Notes: generated from the sequence alone by a model not told the origin. Counted from the first letter of the stretch, positions 15,693 through 25,713 are shown. The stretch is 58,842 bases of DNA from Pseudotabrizicola formosa (GCF_002900965.1 NZ_PJOM01000008.1:1-58842), one strand, 5' to 3'. Numbers and translations are program-made.

Positions 15693-16736
15693 TCAGAAGG
15701 CGCGCTTCTGCGCCTCGGGGGACAACCGTGCCCGCACCTGTGCCGAGGGCGGCAGGCCAAGGCTGGCGGCCAACACGGTCCAGCCCTCGACAGGATAGCC
15801 CTTGAGCAGCAACTGCCCCGCCTTGGCGAGGGAATACAGCAAGGCCGTCGGCACCCCGGCCGGAAAATGCCGCCCCATGAAGCGCAATCGCCCACGATGC
15901 TTGAAGTAGAGCGAAAACGGACTGGCCGGGCGCCAGGGTGTCGGCGATCCGATGGCCGTTCCGGCGCGGTGATAGACCACGCCGCCCGGACAATAGGCCA
16001 GAGGCAAAGCCCCGCGCTGCAGGGCCCAGTCCACCTCTTCGTAATACAAAAAATAATCTTCGGGCATCGGCCCCGCGGTCGCGATAAAGTCGCGGGAGGC
16101 GACCATGCTGGCACCGGTGATAAAGGCCATGTCTGCAGGATCAGGCTCTGGTGCCCCCGGATGCGGCCCCCTCACATTGAGATTGCCGGTCACGCCTGTC
16201 CAGCGGTTCAGGGTTCCGCCATCAATCTGGATCTGGTCTGGGGTGTCGAAATAGACCACCCGCCCCCCCATTAGCGCAAAGCCCGCCTCTGGCACCGATG
16301 CCCGGGCAAATGCCTGCGCGGTGTCCGGCGGCACCATGCTGTCCGGATTGAGGATCCAGAACCGATCGACATCGGCGTCCTGTGCCAGCACGGCGAGGGC
16401 CGCATTGACCCCCGCGGCAAATCCGCCGTTGACGCCGGTCTCCAGCAGCCGGACCCGGTGGGGCAGGTCGGGGCTGGCGGTGCCATCCAGCGGTATGGGC
16501 GCAACGCGCGCGGCGGGCGTGAAGGCAAAGGGGCAGTTTTCCGGTGCCAGATAGGCCTGCCGCCCCGCCGCCCAGTCGCGCAGGAGCGTGACGGTGTTAT
16601 CGCCGGACGCATTGTCGGCGATGACGATCCGTAACGCGACCCCGGTGGAGGCCAGCAGGCTTTCCAGACAGTCCAGTATCACATCTGCAGAATTGAAGGT
16701 GCAGATCGCCACACCAAGGCAGGGAGTATCAGCCAT
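15693..16736 (-). CDS. GT2-family glycosyltransferase (rhamnosyltransferase-like)
   Basis: The 347-residue GT-A protein opens GVAICTFNSADVILDCLESL and continues with IVIADNASGDNT, VNGGFAAGVNAAL and the metal-binding region FWILNPDSMV. The acceptor-side motif MPEDYFLYYEEVDWALQRG is typical of WbbL/rhamnosyltransferase-like GT2 enzymes. It acts on the cytoplasmic face on a lipid-linked intermediate. The C-terminal part (KHRGRLRFMGRHFP) is amphipathic and may touch the membrane. It is the last gene of a minus-strand run with the polymerase and beta-helix genes, and is closed by the terminator at 15648. Confidence 0.88.
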   Translation of the reverse strand: MADTPCLGVAICTFNSADVILDCLESLLASTGVALRIVIADNASGDNTVTLLRDWAAGRQAYLAPENCPFAFTPAARVAPIPLDGTASPDLPHRVRLLETGVNGGFAAGVNAALAVLAQDADVDRFWILNPDSMVPPDTAQAFARASVPEAGFALMGGRVVYFDTPDQIQIDGGTLNRWTGVTGNLNVRGPHPGAPEPDPADMAFITGASMVASRDFIATAGPMPEDYFLYYEEVDWALQRGALPLAYCPGGVVYHRAGTAIGSPTPWRPASPFSLYFKHRGRLRFMGRHFPAGVPTALLYSLAKAGQLLLKGYPVEGWTVLAASLGLPPSAQVRARLSPEAQKRAF

Positions 16737-16756
16737 GTGAAATCCAGTGTTGTTGA

Positions 16757-18157
16757 CTAGGCAGGGTGCGGCGCATCACTCCGGTTCCGCTTGCCAAAAC
16801 GGGTATAGGGCGACGCCAGGGCCTTAGGGTCTGCTGTGTCGCCGGAATGGAGTGTCGCAGCCTCTTCGGCTTCCTTGAGCGGGCTGGTTGTCATCAGCCA
16901 GACACCGGTGCCGAAGATGAAGAACACAAATGAGAATATATTTGACCAGACATAAACCGTGCTGAGGGTAAAGGACAGGCCAAGCATGGTAAAAACCCAG
17001 GCGCGCTGGATGTTGATCAGCGCCGGGTCGCCCTCGAAATTCCGGCGCATGACATGGAAGATCACGAGGATCATACCCAAGCTAAGCAAGATCAACCCAG
17101 GCATGCCATATCTGATGGCGGTCACCAGCCAGAAATTGTCCATGCTGCCGGAATACATGTACACCGGACGGACCCAGTCGTTCAGGCCGATCCCGAACCA
17201 AACTGCAGCCGGGATATTTTCTGCGGCGTCGCCAAAGATATTCTTGACGCCCCATTCAAAGATGATCCCGCGCCAATAGGCGTTGTGGGCGGAGAAGGTC
17301 GCATAACTCATGAAGACCCGGATCGGCGAGCGCGTCGAGAGGATGTCTATGACCACATAGGCGAGCACGAACAGCCCGACCAGCAACCACCACCGCCAGC
17401 GCACCCGCGCAAAGAGTGTCGCCCAGGTGATCAGCGCAATCTGCAGCACAACTGCCAGCAGGGCACCGCTCGACAGGGCGAGGAAGCCACACAGCATGAT
17501 GATAAAACTGCTGATTACCCTGCGGGAGGCCGAGAACACATCCTTCAGCGCTACAAAGCACATGGAGAAGACCACAGAACAGAACAGGCCGTAATGGATC
17601 GGGTGGGCAAAGACCAGCTGAACCCTTTCCAGACCCATGCGCGGTACAGCGTATACAACCCCAACCGATGTCAGTCCCGGGATGCTGCGGATGGTCTCAA
17701 CAATCAGCGGGTGCCCGGTGATCGTTTCGTGCAGGGCAAAGGGGAGCGATAGCAGCACTAGCAAGACCAGCCAACGGCACAGCGCCAGAAAGCTTGCCCG
17801 GTCCCGGATGTAGCACCTGCCCATCAGATAGCCGCCGATGAACTCTACACCGACAGAGCCGCTTTGGGTAATGACCTGCGCCGGTGTCGTGACCGCAAGC
17901 GCGACAACCATCCAGATCAGATGCAACAGGAACAGCCCGTCGGTCGGGATGAGTTTTCCAAACCGGCCCATGAACAGGCCGACAAGCATCGGGAGGACCA
18001 TGATCAGCAGGACTATGCGGACCAGCGTCATGACGATGGGGCCCAGGTTGAACACGACCGGGAAGACCACAGCCAGCAGATAGAAGATCACCGGTAAGGG
18101 AAGACCGACCCGTGCGACCGGCATCTGCGCGGCTTCAATGTTCAACCGAGCTGCCAT
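16757..18157 (-). CDS. O-antigen ligase/polymerase-like membrane protein (Wzy-type)
   Basis: The product is a 466-residue protein with about twelve membrane segments and a large periplasmic loop near residues 285-340 (YWRGIIFEWGVKNIFGDAAE, WFGIGLNDWVRP). This is the arrangement of Wzy polymerases and WaaL ligases, which join lipid-linked repeat units on the outer face of the inner membrane. The family is defined more by topology than motif. It is the only polymerase candidate here, so I infer it polymerises the EPS. ATG at 18157 (TTG at 18166 in frame) overlaps the end of the upstream beta-helix gene by 23 bp, indicating coupled expression. Confidence 0.75.
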   Translation of the reverse strand: MAARLNIEAAQMPVARVGLPLPVIFYLLAVVFPVVFNLGPIVMTLVRIVLLIMVLPMLVGLFMGRFGKLIPTDGLFLLHLIWMVVALAVTTPAQVITQSGSVGVEFIGGYLMGRCYIRDRASFLALCRWLVLLVLLSLPFALHETITGHPLIVETIRSIPGLTSVGVVYAVPRMGLERVQLVFAHPIHYGLFCSVVFSMCFVALKDVFSASRRVISSFIIMLCGFLALSSGALLAVVLQIALITWATLFARVRWRWWLLVGLFVLAYVVIDILSTRSPIRVFMSYATFSAHNAYWRGIIFEWGVKNIFGDAAENIPAAVWFGIGLNDWVRPVYMYSGSMDNFWLVTAIRYGMPGLILLSLGMILVIFHVMRRNFEGDPALINIQRAWVFTMLGLSFTLSTVYVWSNIFSFVFFIFGTGVWLMTTSPLKEAEEAATLHSGDTADPKALASPYTRFGKRNRSDAPHPA

Positions 18158-20264
18158 CTTTTCCAACCTTCAGAACCAAACGCGCCATTTCTCCCTGAAA
18201 GCTGGGGCGGCTTTCGAAAGCATGGCCCAACGAAAGCCCCCAATATTCAAGCGGTCGGAGCGGTCCCGAGGATCGCCCCTGTGCGACAACCTTCCCGTCC
18301 ACCAGCACACGCAGCATCTGATCGCTGTCCGAATAGTCGATGGCCAGATCCACCCAGTCTCCGGCCAGAATGGGAAGTGGGGGGGTGCTGAGCTTCAGAA
18401 GGCGCGCGGTTTCAGTGGTGAACTCTACATCCACCGTGCCGCGTCCGCTGATCGTGACGAGCAGCGTCTTATGCAGATGAAAGACGACCCCTGCCGCCTT
18501 GTAGCTGCCATCCGTGCGCAGACGCGTCTGCAGGCTGAATCTGCGTGCGCCAAAAACTGGGAGCAGACTTTCGCGCGGCACTGTGATCAGAGCATTTCCG
18601 CCACCGAGCTTCAGGCTGCCAACCTGAACCGGAACGTCCAACGCCCTCGGGGTTTCTTCCACGAAGGAGGTGATGAGTCCGGTTTGTGGATCATATTCAA
18701 TCACCTCCGGCCGACGTGGCGTGACGCGGGCTGAACTGGTCTGCACCTGACCGTCCGCCAGCGTCAGCGTCAATAAGACATTGACCAGGCCCGGCGTGTC
18801 GAATGTATGGCTGACGGTGCTACCTTCGGCACGGCTCCCGTTCCCAAAGTCCCAGACTGCCCGGGCACCTGTCAGATCCAGGCCGGCCTTGGAGCTGCCC
18901 TCGGCAATATCGAAGGTAAAGCGGTTGGGCCGGTCAGGGTCGGGCAAGGTGCGCACGGCGGGTCCCAGACCGGAGAGATCTACTTCCGGCAAAACGGCAG
19001 TCGAGGCATCGTCAAGCAATGCCGCCCCAAGCCCCGACCCGGCCAATGCGCCCCCCGGCAGATAGCGGAACGATCCGATGTCACGCGGATCGCCATTAAT
19101 CGGGGATATGAACAGGGCATTGTAATGATTGGGTTGGTTTGCAAAACGGTCCTGAACCTCGAAATTGTTCCGGACGGTCCAGTCGGCCTGCCCTTCATTG
19201 CCGCTGATCTTGTGCAGCACGTTGTGTTCAATCCGCACATTGCGTGCCGTGCCGGCGACCCGCACCTGCGGGGTCCAGAGGTTGATATTCTGTCGTCTTC
19301 CGTCAGAGCGTGCATTATGCAGCACGCTGTTGTTGCGGATGATCAGCCCGTCGGTTTCGCCGACCGTGATACCATGCATATGGGCGTTGATGATCACATT
19401 GCCCTCGATGAGGACATCCTGGTAATACATCTCGGCACCGGCGCGGCCGGTATCCACCTCTTCGTTGCGCATAAAGATCGATTGCGTATACCCGCCCAGA
19501 CCCGAATTCAGCACATTGTTGCGGATCGTGATGTCGCGGTTGGGGCGTTCGGTCTTGTTGGTCCAGAACTGGATCATGTCGGCATGATCATCGGAATCGA
19601 GGGCGCGCGTGAAATCGCGGATCAGGTTTTCCTCGATCAGGACTCGTTCGACCTGGGCAAGGTTCATACCGTCCATGCGCATGGAGTGGATGTCGTTGCG
19701 CACCACCGCCATATCGACCGTATCGCCGATTACAAGCCCGCGATAAAAATCCCTGATCTCGTTCGCTTCAAGCCGGATTTCGGCAGAGCGGCTGACCGCA
19801 ACCCCGAAACCCGTGGGATAAGCGTCCCCCAGGCTGTCGTCAGGCACCCTGTCGCCGTCAAACAGGCTGTTGCGGATGGTCAACCCGCGGGAGGACAAGA
19901 GCCGGAACGGCCGGATATTGTGCTTGTCCCCGGCGCTGTAGCGATAGTCGAAGACCAACCCGTCCAGCACCAGATACGTCATCTCGTGCAGAGTGAGTTC
20001 GGAGAACCGGGCCGGATTGGCCGGATCGGCCGATCTCACAGTGACCGGCAGGGTGGGCTCTCCCCCCGCCCGTCTGACGGTCAGAGCACCATAATCGCCG
20101 CCTTCGAGTTCCAGAATATCCCCAGGTCTTGCGGCGGCAACCGCCTCAGCCAGATTGTCCCCCGGTGCAAGCCGCACGGTGCTTTGCGCCGATGCCACAG
20201 TCGGCAGGCATAGGCCAAACAGAACGGCCAGTGTCGCGATGATTTTGTTGCCAGCGCTCAACAT
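18135..20264 (-). CDS. Sec-exported right-handed beta-helix protein with PKD and LamG-like domains
   Basis: This 709-residue protein has a signal peptide (MLSAGNKIIATLAVLFGLCL...ASAQ). A parallel beta-helix of about 370 residues follows (repeating R/N-N and G-L/I-x-I-xxN strands, FYRGLVIGD, LDSDDHADMIQFW). A PKD-like domain (ARAVWDFGNGS ... VSHTFDTPG) and a C-terminal concanavalin/LamG-like domain (VFHLHKTLLVTISGRGTVDV ... WVDLAIDYSDSD) complete it. Such helices form polysaccharide lyases and C5-epimerases. It is closely related to the protein at 46982-49681, which has no signal peptide. ATG at 20264 follows GGAGG. It precedes and overlaps the polymerase gene, suggesting periplasmic editing or trimming of the polymer. 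Confidence 0.8.
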   Translation of the reverse strand: MLSAGNKIIATLAVLFGLCLPTVASAQSTVRLAPGDNLAEAVAAARPGDILELEGGDYGALTVRRAGGEPTLPVTVRSADPANPARFSELTLHEMTYLVLDGLVFDYRYSAGDKHNIRPFRLLSSRGLTIRNSLFDGDRVPDDSLGDAYPTGFGVAVSRSAEIRLEANEIRDFYRGLVIGDTVDMAVVRNDIHSMRMDGMNLAQVERVLIEENLIRDFTRALDSDDHADMIQFWTNKTERPNRDITIRNNVLNSGLGGYTQSIFMRNEEVDTGRAGAEMYYQDVLIEGNVIINAHMHGITVGETDGLIIRNNSVLHNARSDGRRQNINLWTPQVRVAGTARNVRIEHNVLHKISGNEGQADWTVRNNFEVQDRFANQPNHYNALFISPINGDPRDIGSFRYLPGGALAGSGLGAALLDDASTAVLPEVDLSGLGPAVRTLPDPDRPNRFTFDIAEGSSKAGLDLTGARAVWDFGNGSRAEGSTVSHTFDTPGLVNVLLTLTLADGQVQTSSARVTPRRPEVIEYDPQTGLITSFVEETPRALDVPVQVGSLKLGGGNALITVPRESLLPVFGARRFSLQTRLRTDGSYKAAGVVFHLHKTLLVTISGRGTVDVEFTTETARLLKLSTPPLPILAGDWVDLAIDYSDSDQMLRVLVDGKVVAQGRSSGPLRPLEYWGLSLGHAFESRPSFQGEMARLVLKVGKDGSSVEH

Positions 20265-20552
20265 TCCGCTGTCCTCCACATCTGCCCGCGAGTCGGAGCG
20301 CTTTCCAAGACTTGGAAACCTTATCTGATCGTTGCCTTGCAGATCATGTCTGCCAAGTCAATTTTTCCCAACCCCTCAGATGCCGCCAGTCTTGCAAAAG
20401 GCTGTTACTCCGCCGCCCCGGGCCCGTTGTTGCCGCAGCTTGCGCAGGGGCTGTGCAGGACGCGCATCCACACGCGTCGGCTGGGCGCAGGAAGGACCCT
20501 GGCCTTGCGGCAGACGGATTGCACTCTGATCAGGTTGTGGCGGTGGGGGCTT

Positions 20553-21290
20553 TTATTGAGCCGGGAGCGGGCTGTCCTGATCTGGTCCGAAAATGCCCGT
20601 GACCAGCGGCATTCTGATCAGATCGGCGATGCTCTGGGTCCACCATCTGCTCGCTTCCAGTTCCGCAATCCGCTCTGGGCCAAAGCGCATCCTGATCTGC
20701 CGTGCGGGGGTGCCGGCAACGATCGCATAGGCGGGGACATCACGGGTCACGACGGCTCCCGCTGCGATCACCGCCCCGTTGCCAATGGTCTTGCAGCCCG
20801 GAAGGATCAGGACACGATCGCCGATCCAGACATCATGGCCGATGGTCAGCGGGTTGTCATCGATGGCGGGGATCGTGTCCTGCTGCAGCAGACCCAGGCG
20901 GCTGTTGTAGAAGAACGGGTGCAGGAAAGGCCGCTCCAGCGGATGGTTGCGCCGCCGGACGATCAGTTGCATCCCCACCGAACAATAATGGCCAACAACG
21001 GTGCCGGGGGGCAGCAAGCCAGGCTTCAGGATATCGCCATAGCTGTAGCGGCCGATCTGGACGCCATGAAACTCATGCAGGATCTGGCGCCATGTCGCTG
21101 AATGCATCTGTCCGCCCTCAAGGCGCAGGCACAGTTTGTGGATGAGTCCCCGAAACCTTCTGATCTGGTAAAGGCGTCGCAGAAAGGCAGGGCTGCGTAG
21201 GGCAAGCGCGGCAGCCTGTCGGGCGCGGCGATCCGCATCAGGACGCCAGGGCGATGAATGCGGGCTATTGATATCTGGCAGCGCCGTCAT
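20553..21290 (-). CDS. Hexapeptide-repeat acetyltransferase (CatB/xenobiotic type)
   Basis: The protein has 245 residues with a left-handed beta-helix. Hexapeptide turns are visible in [27 protein letters not shown] and [18 protein letters not shown], followed by [20 protein letters not shown], which ends the fold as in CatB-type O-acetyltransferases. The catalytic His is probably the one in RRRNHPLE. An N-terminal basic region (residues 15-60) precedes the domain. It would acetylate a sugar nucleotide or lipid-linked sugar in the cytoplasm. It lies between the flippase and beta-helix genes on the same strand. It is one of three acyl-modifying enzymes of the window. Confidence 0.85.
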   Translation of the reverse strand: MTALPDINSPHSSPWRPDADRRARQAAALALRSPAFLRRLYQIRRFRGLIHKLCLRLEGGQMHSATWRQILHEFHGVQIGRYSYGDILKPGLLPPGTVVGHYCSVGMQLIVRRRNHPLERPFLHPFFYNSRLGLLQQDTIPAIDDNPLTIGHDVWIGDRVLILPGCKTIGNGAVIAAGAVVTRDVPAYAIVAGTPARQIRMRFGPERIAELEASRWWTQSIADLIRMPLVTGIFGPDQDSPLPAQ

Positions 21291-21392
21291 GTCACCCCCC
21301 TACATCCGTTTTATTTACCTGACTGCCAGGCACACGGCGCGCGGTCTGATCCTGCCCTCAAGATGTGCTGCCTGCGCCTGCACCCCTTGACG

Positions 21393-22766
21393 TCACGGCC
21401 CAAAGATCGCGGTCTTCTTGGGTAAGGATGCCAGAATGAAGGTTAATAATGTAATAACGACCAACTCGACATAGGGTCTTTCCAGCACGACCAGAGTCAG
21501 GACGAGCAGTTGGAAGGTGACGCTAGACAGCAGGGTCGCAAGAGGCAGGTTGTGCCCCGGCAGACGCACGGCAAGCCATGACGAGACAACGAAGCCCAGA
21601 AACTCGGCAAGGATGGTTACAAGCAGGAGCAGCGTCAGATCCCCTGTCTGCACCGCGACACCGTAGGCAAAGGGCAGCAAGGCGACCCGGATCAGATTGG
21701 CAATCATCGGGTTCGAGGTCCGCCCATGTGCAACAGCCAGAGTCGATGGTCCGCCTTTGAAAATCCGGAAGCCCTGCTGAACCGCCATCAGGATCAGAAA
21801 GCTGTCGAGGGCAGCATATTTTTCTCCCAATGTGATGTGCACAAACAGACTGCCGAACAACACTGTTCCCAGCACCATCAGGTCACCGAACAGATAATGC
21901 ACGGCGAACAGCTTGTGGGACAGTTTGTCCATGACAGGGGACCGGGCAGCCCCTTTGCGCAATTCCACACTGATCTTGGGCAAAAAGATGTTCTGCGCCG
22001 ATTTCGCCAGCACCAGCGTCGGTGTCAGGGTCAGGGTGACGCCCATGGCGAAGATCGCCAGAGCCTCCATCCCCATGACCCGGCCGACGATCAGCTTGTC
22101 ACCTTGGAACACCGCAAACATCAGCAGCCCATTCACCAGCAGCGGCCAACCAAAGCGCAAGGATCCTGCAACCACGGCCTTGTCCCATGTCACCCTGTAA
22201 GGCCGCTCTGCCATCAGATGTGAGGTCAGCACGCTGATCCCGGCCTGCGCCAGGATCGACCACAGCATCACACGCCAGTCACCGAACCAGGCCGACAGCG
22301 GCCAGACCAGCGCTAGCGCCACGACGGCAGGCATGGCACCTGTCATCAACAGCGGGCCAAAGCGCATCTGCCGGTTCAGGCGGTGGATGTCGAAATGCAC
22401 CAGCGCATTCAGCACCGGCACAAGGGCCAGCACCTGATAGGCCCATATCACCTCGGGGATGCCCATGAACCGTGCCAGAGGTCCGGCCAGCAGGAACAGG
22501 ATCACACCGTTTGCAACACCGCGCAGCAGCTGGAACCCCTGCAGCACCGCCTGAAAGCGCGGATCATCGCCGTTTTTCGACTGCACGATCTGTTGCTGCA
22601 GCCCGAAGGCCGACGCCATCTCGACCACGGCCATTGCCAGGGCAAAGGTAGCGGCAATGCCATAATCGGCCACCGGGATCATGCGGGCCACGATCAGATT
22701 GCGTGCCAGGAGCAGCAAAGAGGCCGCCGCATTGCCCGACAGAATCAGAAGTGCGGTGCGCAGCAT
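21393..22766 (-). CDS. Wzx-type polysaccharide flippase
   Basis: The 457-residue protein has about twelve to fourteen membrane segments and belongs to the MOP/polysaccharide transporter superfamily. Typical segments are NLIVARMIPVADYGIAATFA near the N-terminus, the RLNRQMRF loop, GWPLLVNGLLMFAVFQGDKL and the central VMGMEALAIFAMGVTLTL. Wzx proteins move undecaprenyl-diphosphate-linked repeat units to the periplasm. It starts a minus-strand run and diverges from the pyruvyl transferase gene. It is the only Wzx candidate and pairs with the polymerase at 16757. Confidence 0.88.
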   Translation of the reverse strand: MLRTALLILSGNAAASLLLLARNLIVARMIPVADYGIAATFALAMAVVEMASAFGLQQQIVQSKNGDDPRFQAVLQGFQLLRGVANGVILFLLAGPLARFMGIPEVIWAYQVLALVPVLNALVHFDIHRLNRQMRFGPLLMTGAMPAVVALALVWPLSAWFGDWRVMLWSILAQAGISVLTSHLMAERPYRVTWDKAVVAGSLRFGWPLLVNGLLMFAVFQGDKLIVGRVMGMEALAIFAMGVTLTLTPTLVLAKSAQNIFLPKISVELRKGAARSPVMDKLSHKLFAVHYLFGDLMVLGTVLFGSLFVHITLGEKYAALDSFLILMAVQQGFRIFKGGPSTLAVAHGRTSNPMIANLIRVALLPFAYGVAVQTGDLTLLLLVTILAEFLGFVVSSWLAVRLPGHNLPLATLLSSVTFQLLVLTLVVLERPYVELVVITLLTFILASLPKKTAIFGP

Positions 22767-23143
22767 GAAAAGTCCGACCCTGGAAAAGCTTAATGCCCGC
22801 TTCTTGACCCTTGGACTTTCAGGGTCAAGCGGGAAGCGAGGCCAGAACAGATTTGGGACTGGCGAAAGCGAGTAAAATCCGTCTTATAGGCAAATCTGTG
22901 TCTGTCAGTATGCAAAGTTGCGCCCAAAGCAATGCCAGTGGTCTCTTCCTCCCCATCCCGTGTCGCACGTGGCAATCTTTGTGTTGACTTGCGGCCTTGC
23001 GTCTGGTTGGCAGGCCTGTTCTCCGTTTTGGCGCGGGCGGATCTCTGCCGTCACCAGACAACATCCGCTGAAACGAAAACTGAAGACTTTCGCCGGAATG
23101 CTGCACCGCGCCTGGCGCACCCGAACCTGAACGGATATTCATA
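22767..23143. other. Divergent promoter region between flippase and pyruvyl transferase genes
   Basis: This 377-bp gap between divergent EPS genes must hold both promoters. I see no clear RNA gene, repeat or operator in it, and no coding frame with normal bias. Confidence 0.4.
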
Positions 23144-24319
23144 ATGCCTTCCTATCCCGCCCGTGTCTGCCTGATCATGCATTCCACCCGGTCCGACAAT
23201 CTTGGGGTCGGGGCTCTGACGGTGTCGCAGATCGCAATCCTGCGCGACATCGGCCGCCGTCTGGGGCGAGACATCGACATCACCGTGCTGGACTGGAAAG
23301 ATGCCCGCACACCCTATGTCAGCGGCCCCGACATCCACATCATAGATCTGGACGGGCGGTTCCTGAAAAATCCGCGCGGGTTCTTTGCCACCGTGCGCCG
23401 CTCCGATCTGGTGATCGATATCGGTGCCGGTGACAGCTTTGCCGATATTTACGGCCGCGGTCGCCTGATCCGCATGTTCGTGATGAAATTCCTGACCCAT
23501 CTGGCGCGCAGGCCGCTGGTGGTGGCCCCGCAGACCATCGGGCCGTTTACCAAAGGCTGGTCAAAAACGCTTGCCTTGCTGTCCTTGCGGCTGTCGTCGC
23601 TGGTCGTGACGCGGGACGCAAAATCCACCGCCGCCCTGCGGGAGCTTGGCTATCGCGCTGCGGCGATCGAAGCCTCGGATGTGGCGCTGCGTCTGCCCTA
23701 TACCGCGCCGCCGCCCCGGGCAGACGGCCCGCCGCGCGTGGGCATCAATGTGTCTGGCCTGCTGATGGCCGGAGGCTATACCGGCAAGAATGAACTTGGC
23801 ATCGGGCTGGATTATCCGGCCCTGATCCGCACTCTGATCCGGGAGTTTCAGGCCAAAGGGGCAGAGGTGCATCTGGTGCCGCATGTCATCGTGCGGTCGG
23901 GTGCCATGGTCAAGGAAGACGACTACCGCGCCAGTGAGGCCTTGGCGGCCGAATTCCCCGGCACCATCCTTGCCCCGGCGTTTGACAGCCCATCCGAGGC
24001 CAAGTCCTATATCGCGGGGCTTGATTTCTTCATGGGCGCGCGGATGCATGCCTGCATCGCGGCCTTCTCCTCGGGCGTGCCGGTGGTGCCCATGGCCTAT
24101 AGCCGCAAGTTCGAAGGGCTGTTCGGGTCACTTGGATATACGCGTACGGTGGATTGCACATCTGAAAGTGCCACGGTGATCGAAGACAAAATCATGGCCG
24201 CCTATGAGGCGCGCGCGGATCTGGCCGTTGAGGCGTCAGCTGCCCTTGTCTTGGGTCGGGAGAAACTTCTGGCATACGAGCAGGGTCTCGAACATCTTCT
24301 GGAGCGTGCTGGTGCCTGA
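23144..24319 (+). CDS. Polysaccharide pyruvyl transferase family protein
   Basis: The 391-residue GT-B-like protein belongs to the pyruvyl transferase family (CsaB/WcaK/ExoV type). Marks include LIMHSTRSDNLGVGALTVSQ (the N-terminal N-x-G-D/V block), DLVIDIGAGDSFADIYG, PLVVAPQTIGPF and the C-terminal FFMGARMHACIAAFSSGVPV, which carries the conserved R-x-H. These enzymes transfer pyruvate from phosphoenolpyruvate to form ketals on EPS sugars, adding negative charge. The GT2 gene overlaps its 3' end, so the two are co-translated. Some family members have other roles, but the EPS context supports this one. Confidence 0.88.
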   Translation: MPSYPARVCLIMHSTRSDNLGVGALTVSQIAILRDIGRRLGRDIDITVLDWKDARTPYVSGPDIHIIDLDGRFLKNPRGFFATVRRSDLVIDIGAGDSFADIYGRGRLIRMFVMKFLTHLARRPLVVAPQTIGPFTKGWSKTLALLSLRLSSLVVTRDAKSTAALRELGYRAAAIEASDVALRLPYTAPPPRADGPPRVGINVSGLLMAGGYTGKNELGIGLDYPALIRTLIREFQAKGAEVHLVPHVIVRSGAMVKEDDYRASEALAAEFPGTILAPAFDSPSEAKSYIAGLDFFMGARMHACIAAFSSGVPVVPMAYSRKFEGLFGSLGYTRTVDCTSESATVIEDKIMAAYEARADLAVEASAALVLGREKLLAYEQGLEHLLERAGA

Positions 24320-25169
24320 TCCCGCCGTTATCATTCCGCATTACAACGATACAAAACGCCTGATCAAATGCCTGCACGCCCTCTTGCCTCAGCTGGCATC
24401 GGAGGCGGAGGTGGTCGTGATCGACAACGGTTCGACCGAGAGCCTGGACCAGATCCGTGACCTTTGGCCAGACCTGCGCATCGTGACCGAGGCCCGCAAG
24501 GGGGCGGCCAATGCCCGCAATCGCGGGGTGGCGGAGACCACGGCACAGACGCTGTTCTTTCTGGATTGTGACTGTATTCCGGCCCCGGACTGGTTTGCGA
24601 CAGCCATGGCCGTCGCGGACAGGGCCGATGTCATTGGCGGCCGGATTGATGTCTTTGATGAAACCCCGCCGCCGCGCACCGGCGCGCAGGCCTTTGAGGC
24701 GGTGTTTGCCTTTGACAACCGCGCCTATGTCGAGACCAAGGGGTTTTCGGTCACCGCCAATCTGCTGACCCGGCGCGATGTGTTCGAGGCGACCGGCCCC
24801 TTCATCCATGGCCTGTCCGAGGATCTGGACTGGTGCCGCCGCGCGACGGCCCTTGGCTACCGGCTGGTCTATGCCCCGGAGCTGCGGGTGTCGCATCCGT
24901 CGCGCGGGGACTGGCCGGCGCTCGCACGCAAGTGGCGGCGGCTGACCGAGGAAGGGTTCGGGGTGAACGGGCAGGGGGGCATCGCGCGGGCAAAATGGGG
25001 CCTCAGGGCTCTGGCCATGCCGCTCAGCAGTCTGGCCCATCTGCCCCGCGTTCTGACCAGCCCGGCCCTGTCCGGCCCGGGCGAACGCCTGGGCGCGGCG
25101 GCAACCCTGGTCCGGCTGCGGGTCTTGCGGATGGTCTGGATGCTGGGACAGGCGCTGCGCGGGCGCTAG
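24312..25169 (+). CDS. GT2-family glycosyltransferase
   Basis: The product is a 285-residue GT-A glycosyltransferase. It opens PAVIIPHYNDTKRLIKCLHA, with VVVIDNGSTES, KGAANARNRGVAE and FFLDCDCIPAPDW containing the metal-binding Asp residues. GLSEDLDWCRRATALGYRLV holds the E-D-x-D-W acceptor motif. The C-terminal 90 residues are basic and probably membrane-associated. GTG at 24312 is chosen because GGAG at 24301 is correctly spaced, and it overlaps the pyruvyl transferase stop. It ends one base before the convergent acetyltransferase gene. Confidence 0.85.
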   Translation: MPDPAVIIPHYNDTKRLIKCLHALLPQLASEAEVVVIDNGSTESLDQIRDLWPDLRIVTEARKGAANARNRGVAETTAQTLFFLDCDCIPAPDWFATAMAVADRADVIGGRIDVFDETPPPRTGAQAFEAVFAFDNRAYVETKGFSVTANLLTRRDVFEATGPFIHGLSEDLDWCRRATALGYRLVYAPELRVSHPSRGDWPALARKWRRLTEEGFGVNGQGGIARAKWGLRALAMPLSSLAHLPRVLTSPALSGPGERLGAAATLVRLRVLRMVWMLGQALRGR

Positions 25170-25170
25170 C

Positions 25171-25713
25171 TCAACTGCGCATCCGCAGCACCCGGGCTGG
25201 CACCCCAGCGGCGATCGCGCCGGCGGGAATGTCGCGCGTGACCACGGATCCTGCGCCGATCACACAGCCTTCCCCCAGGGTTACGCCGGCGGTGATGATG
25301 GTTTTGGTGCCGATCCAGCAGTCAGCGCCGATGAGGACATCGCGCTCGACCATCTCCTGATCGGTGATCCGGGTTCCGGCGGCCAGCCCGTAATCGGCCG
25401 CGGTCACATAGCAATTCGGACCAAAGGTGGTGCGGGCCCCGATCCGGATCCAGGAGGTGCTGCGGCCGGCCCAAAGGGCGGTATATTCGCCAAGCTGCAC
25501 CTGATCCCCCAGTTCGATCCGTTCCCCATTGCGGAACGAGGTGTTGGGGGCCAGCCGCACATCGCGGCCCAGCCTCATCTTTTGCCGTTCCAGCACATGC
25601 GAATAGCCGTAGTAATGCAGCATCCGGAACGGATGCAGCAGCACCTGCGGATGCAGGAACGACCGGATCAGCCGCCCGATGCGTTTCGGAACCGTTTGTT
25701 TTTTGACGGCCAT
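25171..25713 (-). CDS. Hexapeptide-repeat acetyltransferase (WcaF/maltose-acetyltransferase-like)
   Basis: The 180-residue left-handed beta-helix protein shows hexapeptide repeats IELGDQVQLGEYTALWAG, WIRIGARTTFGPNCYVTAAD and VLIGADCWIGTKTIITAGVT. It ends GCVIGAGSVVTRDIPAGAIA and GVPARVLR, the standard close of WcaF-like O-acetyltransferases. It would acetylate a cytoplasmic sugar intermediate of the EPS. It converges tail-to-tail with the GT2 gene with only one base between the stops. The basic N-terminal 30 residues precede the domain. Confidence 0.83.
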   Translation of the reverse strand: MAVKKQTVPKRIGRLIRSFLHPQVLLHPFRMLHYYGYSHVLERQKMRLGRDVRLAPNTSFRNGERIELGDQVQLGEYTALWAGRSTSWIRIGARTTFGPNCYVTAADYGLAAGTRITDQEMVERDVLIGADCWIGTKTIITAGVTLGEGCVIGAGSVVTRDIPAGAIAAGVPARVLRMRS

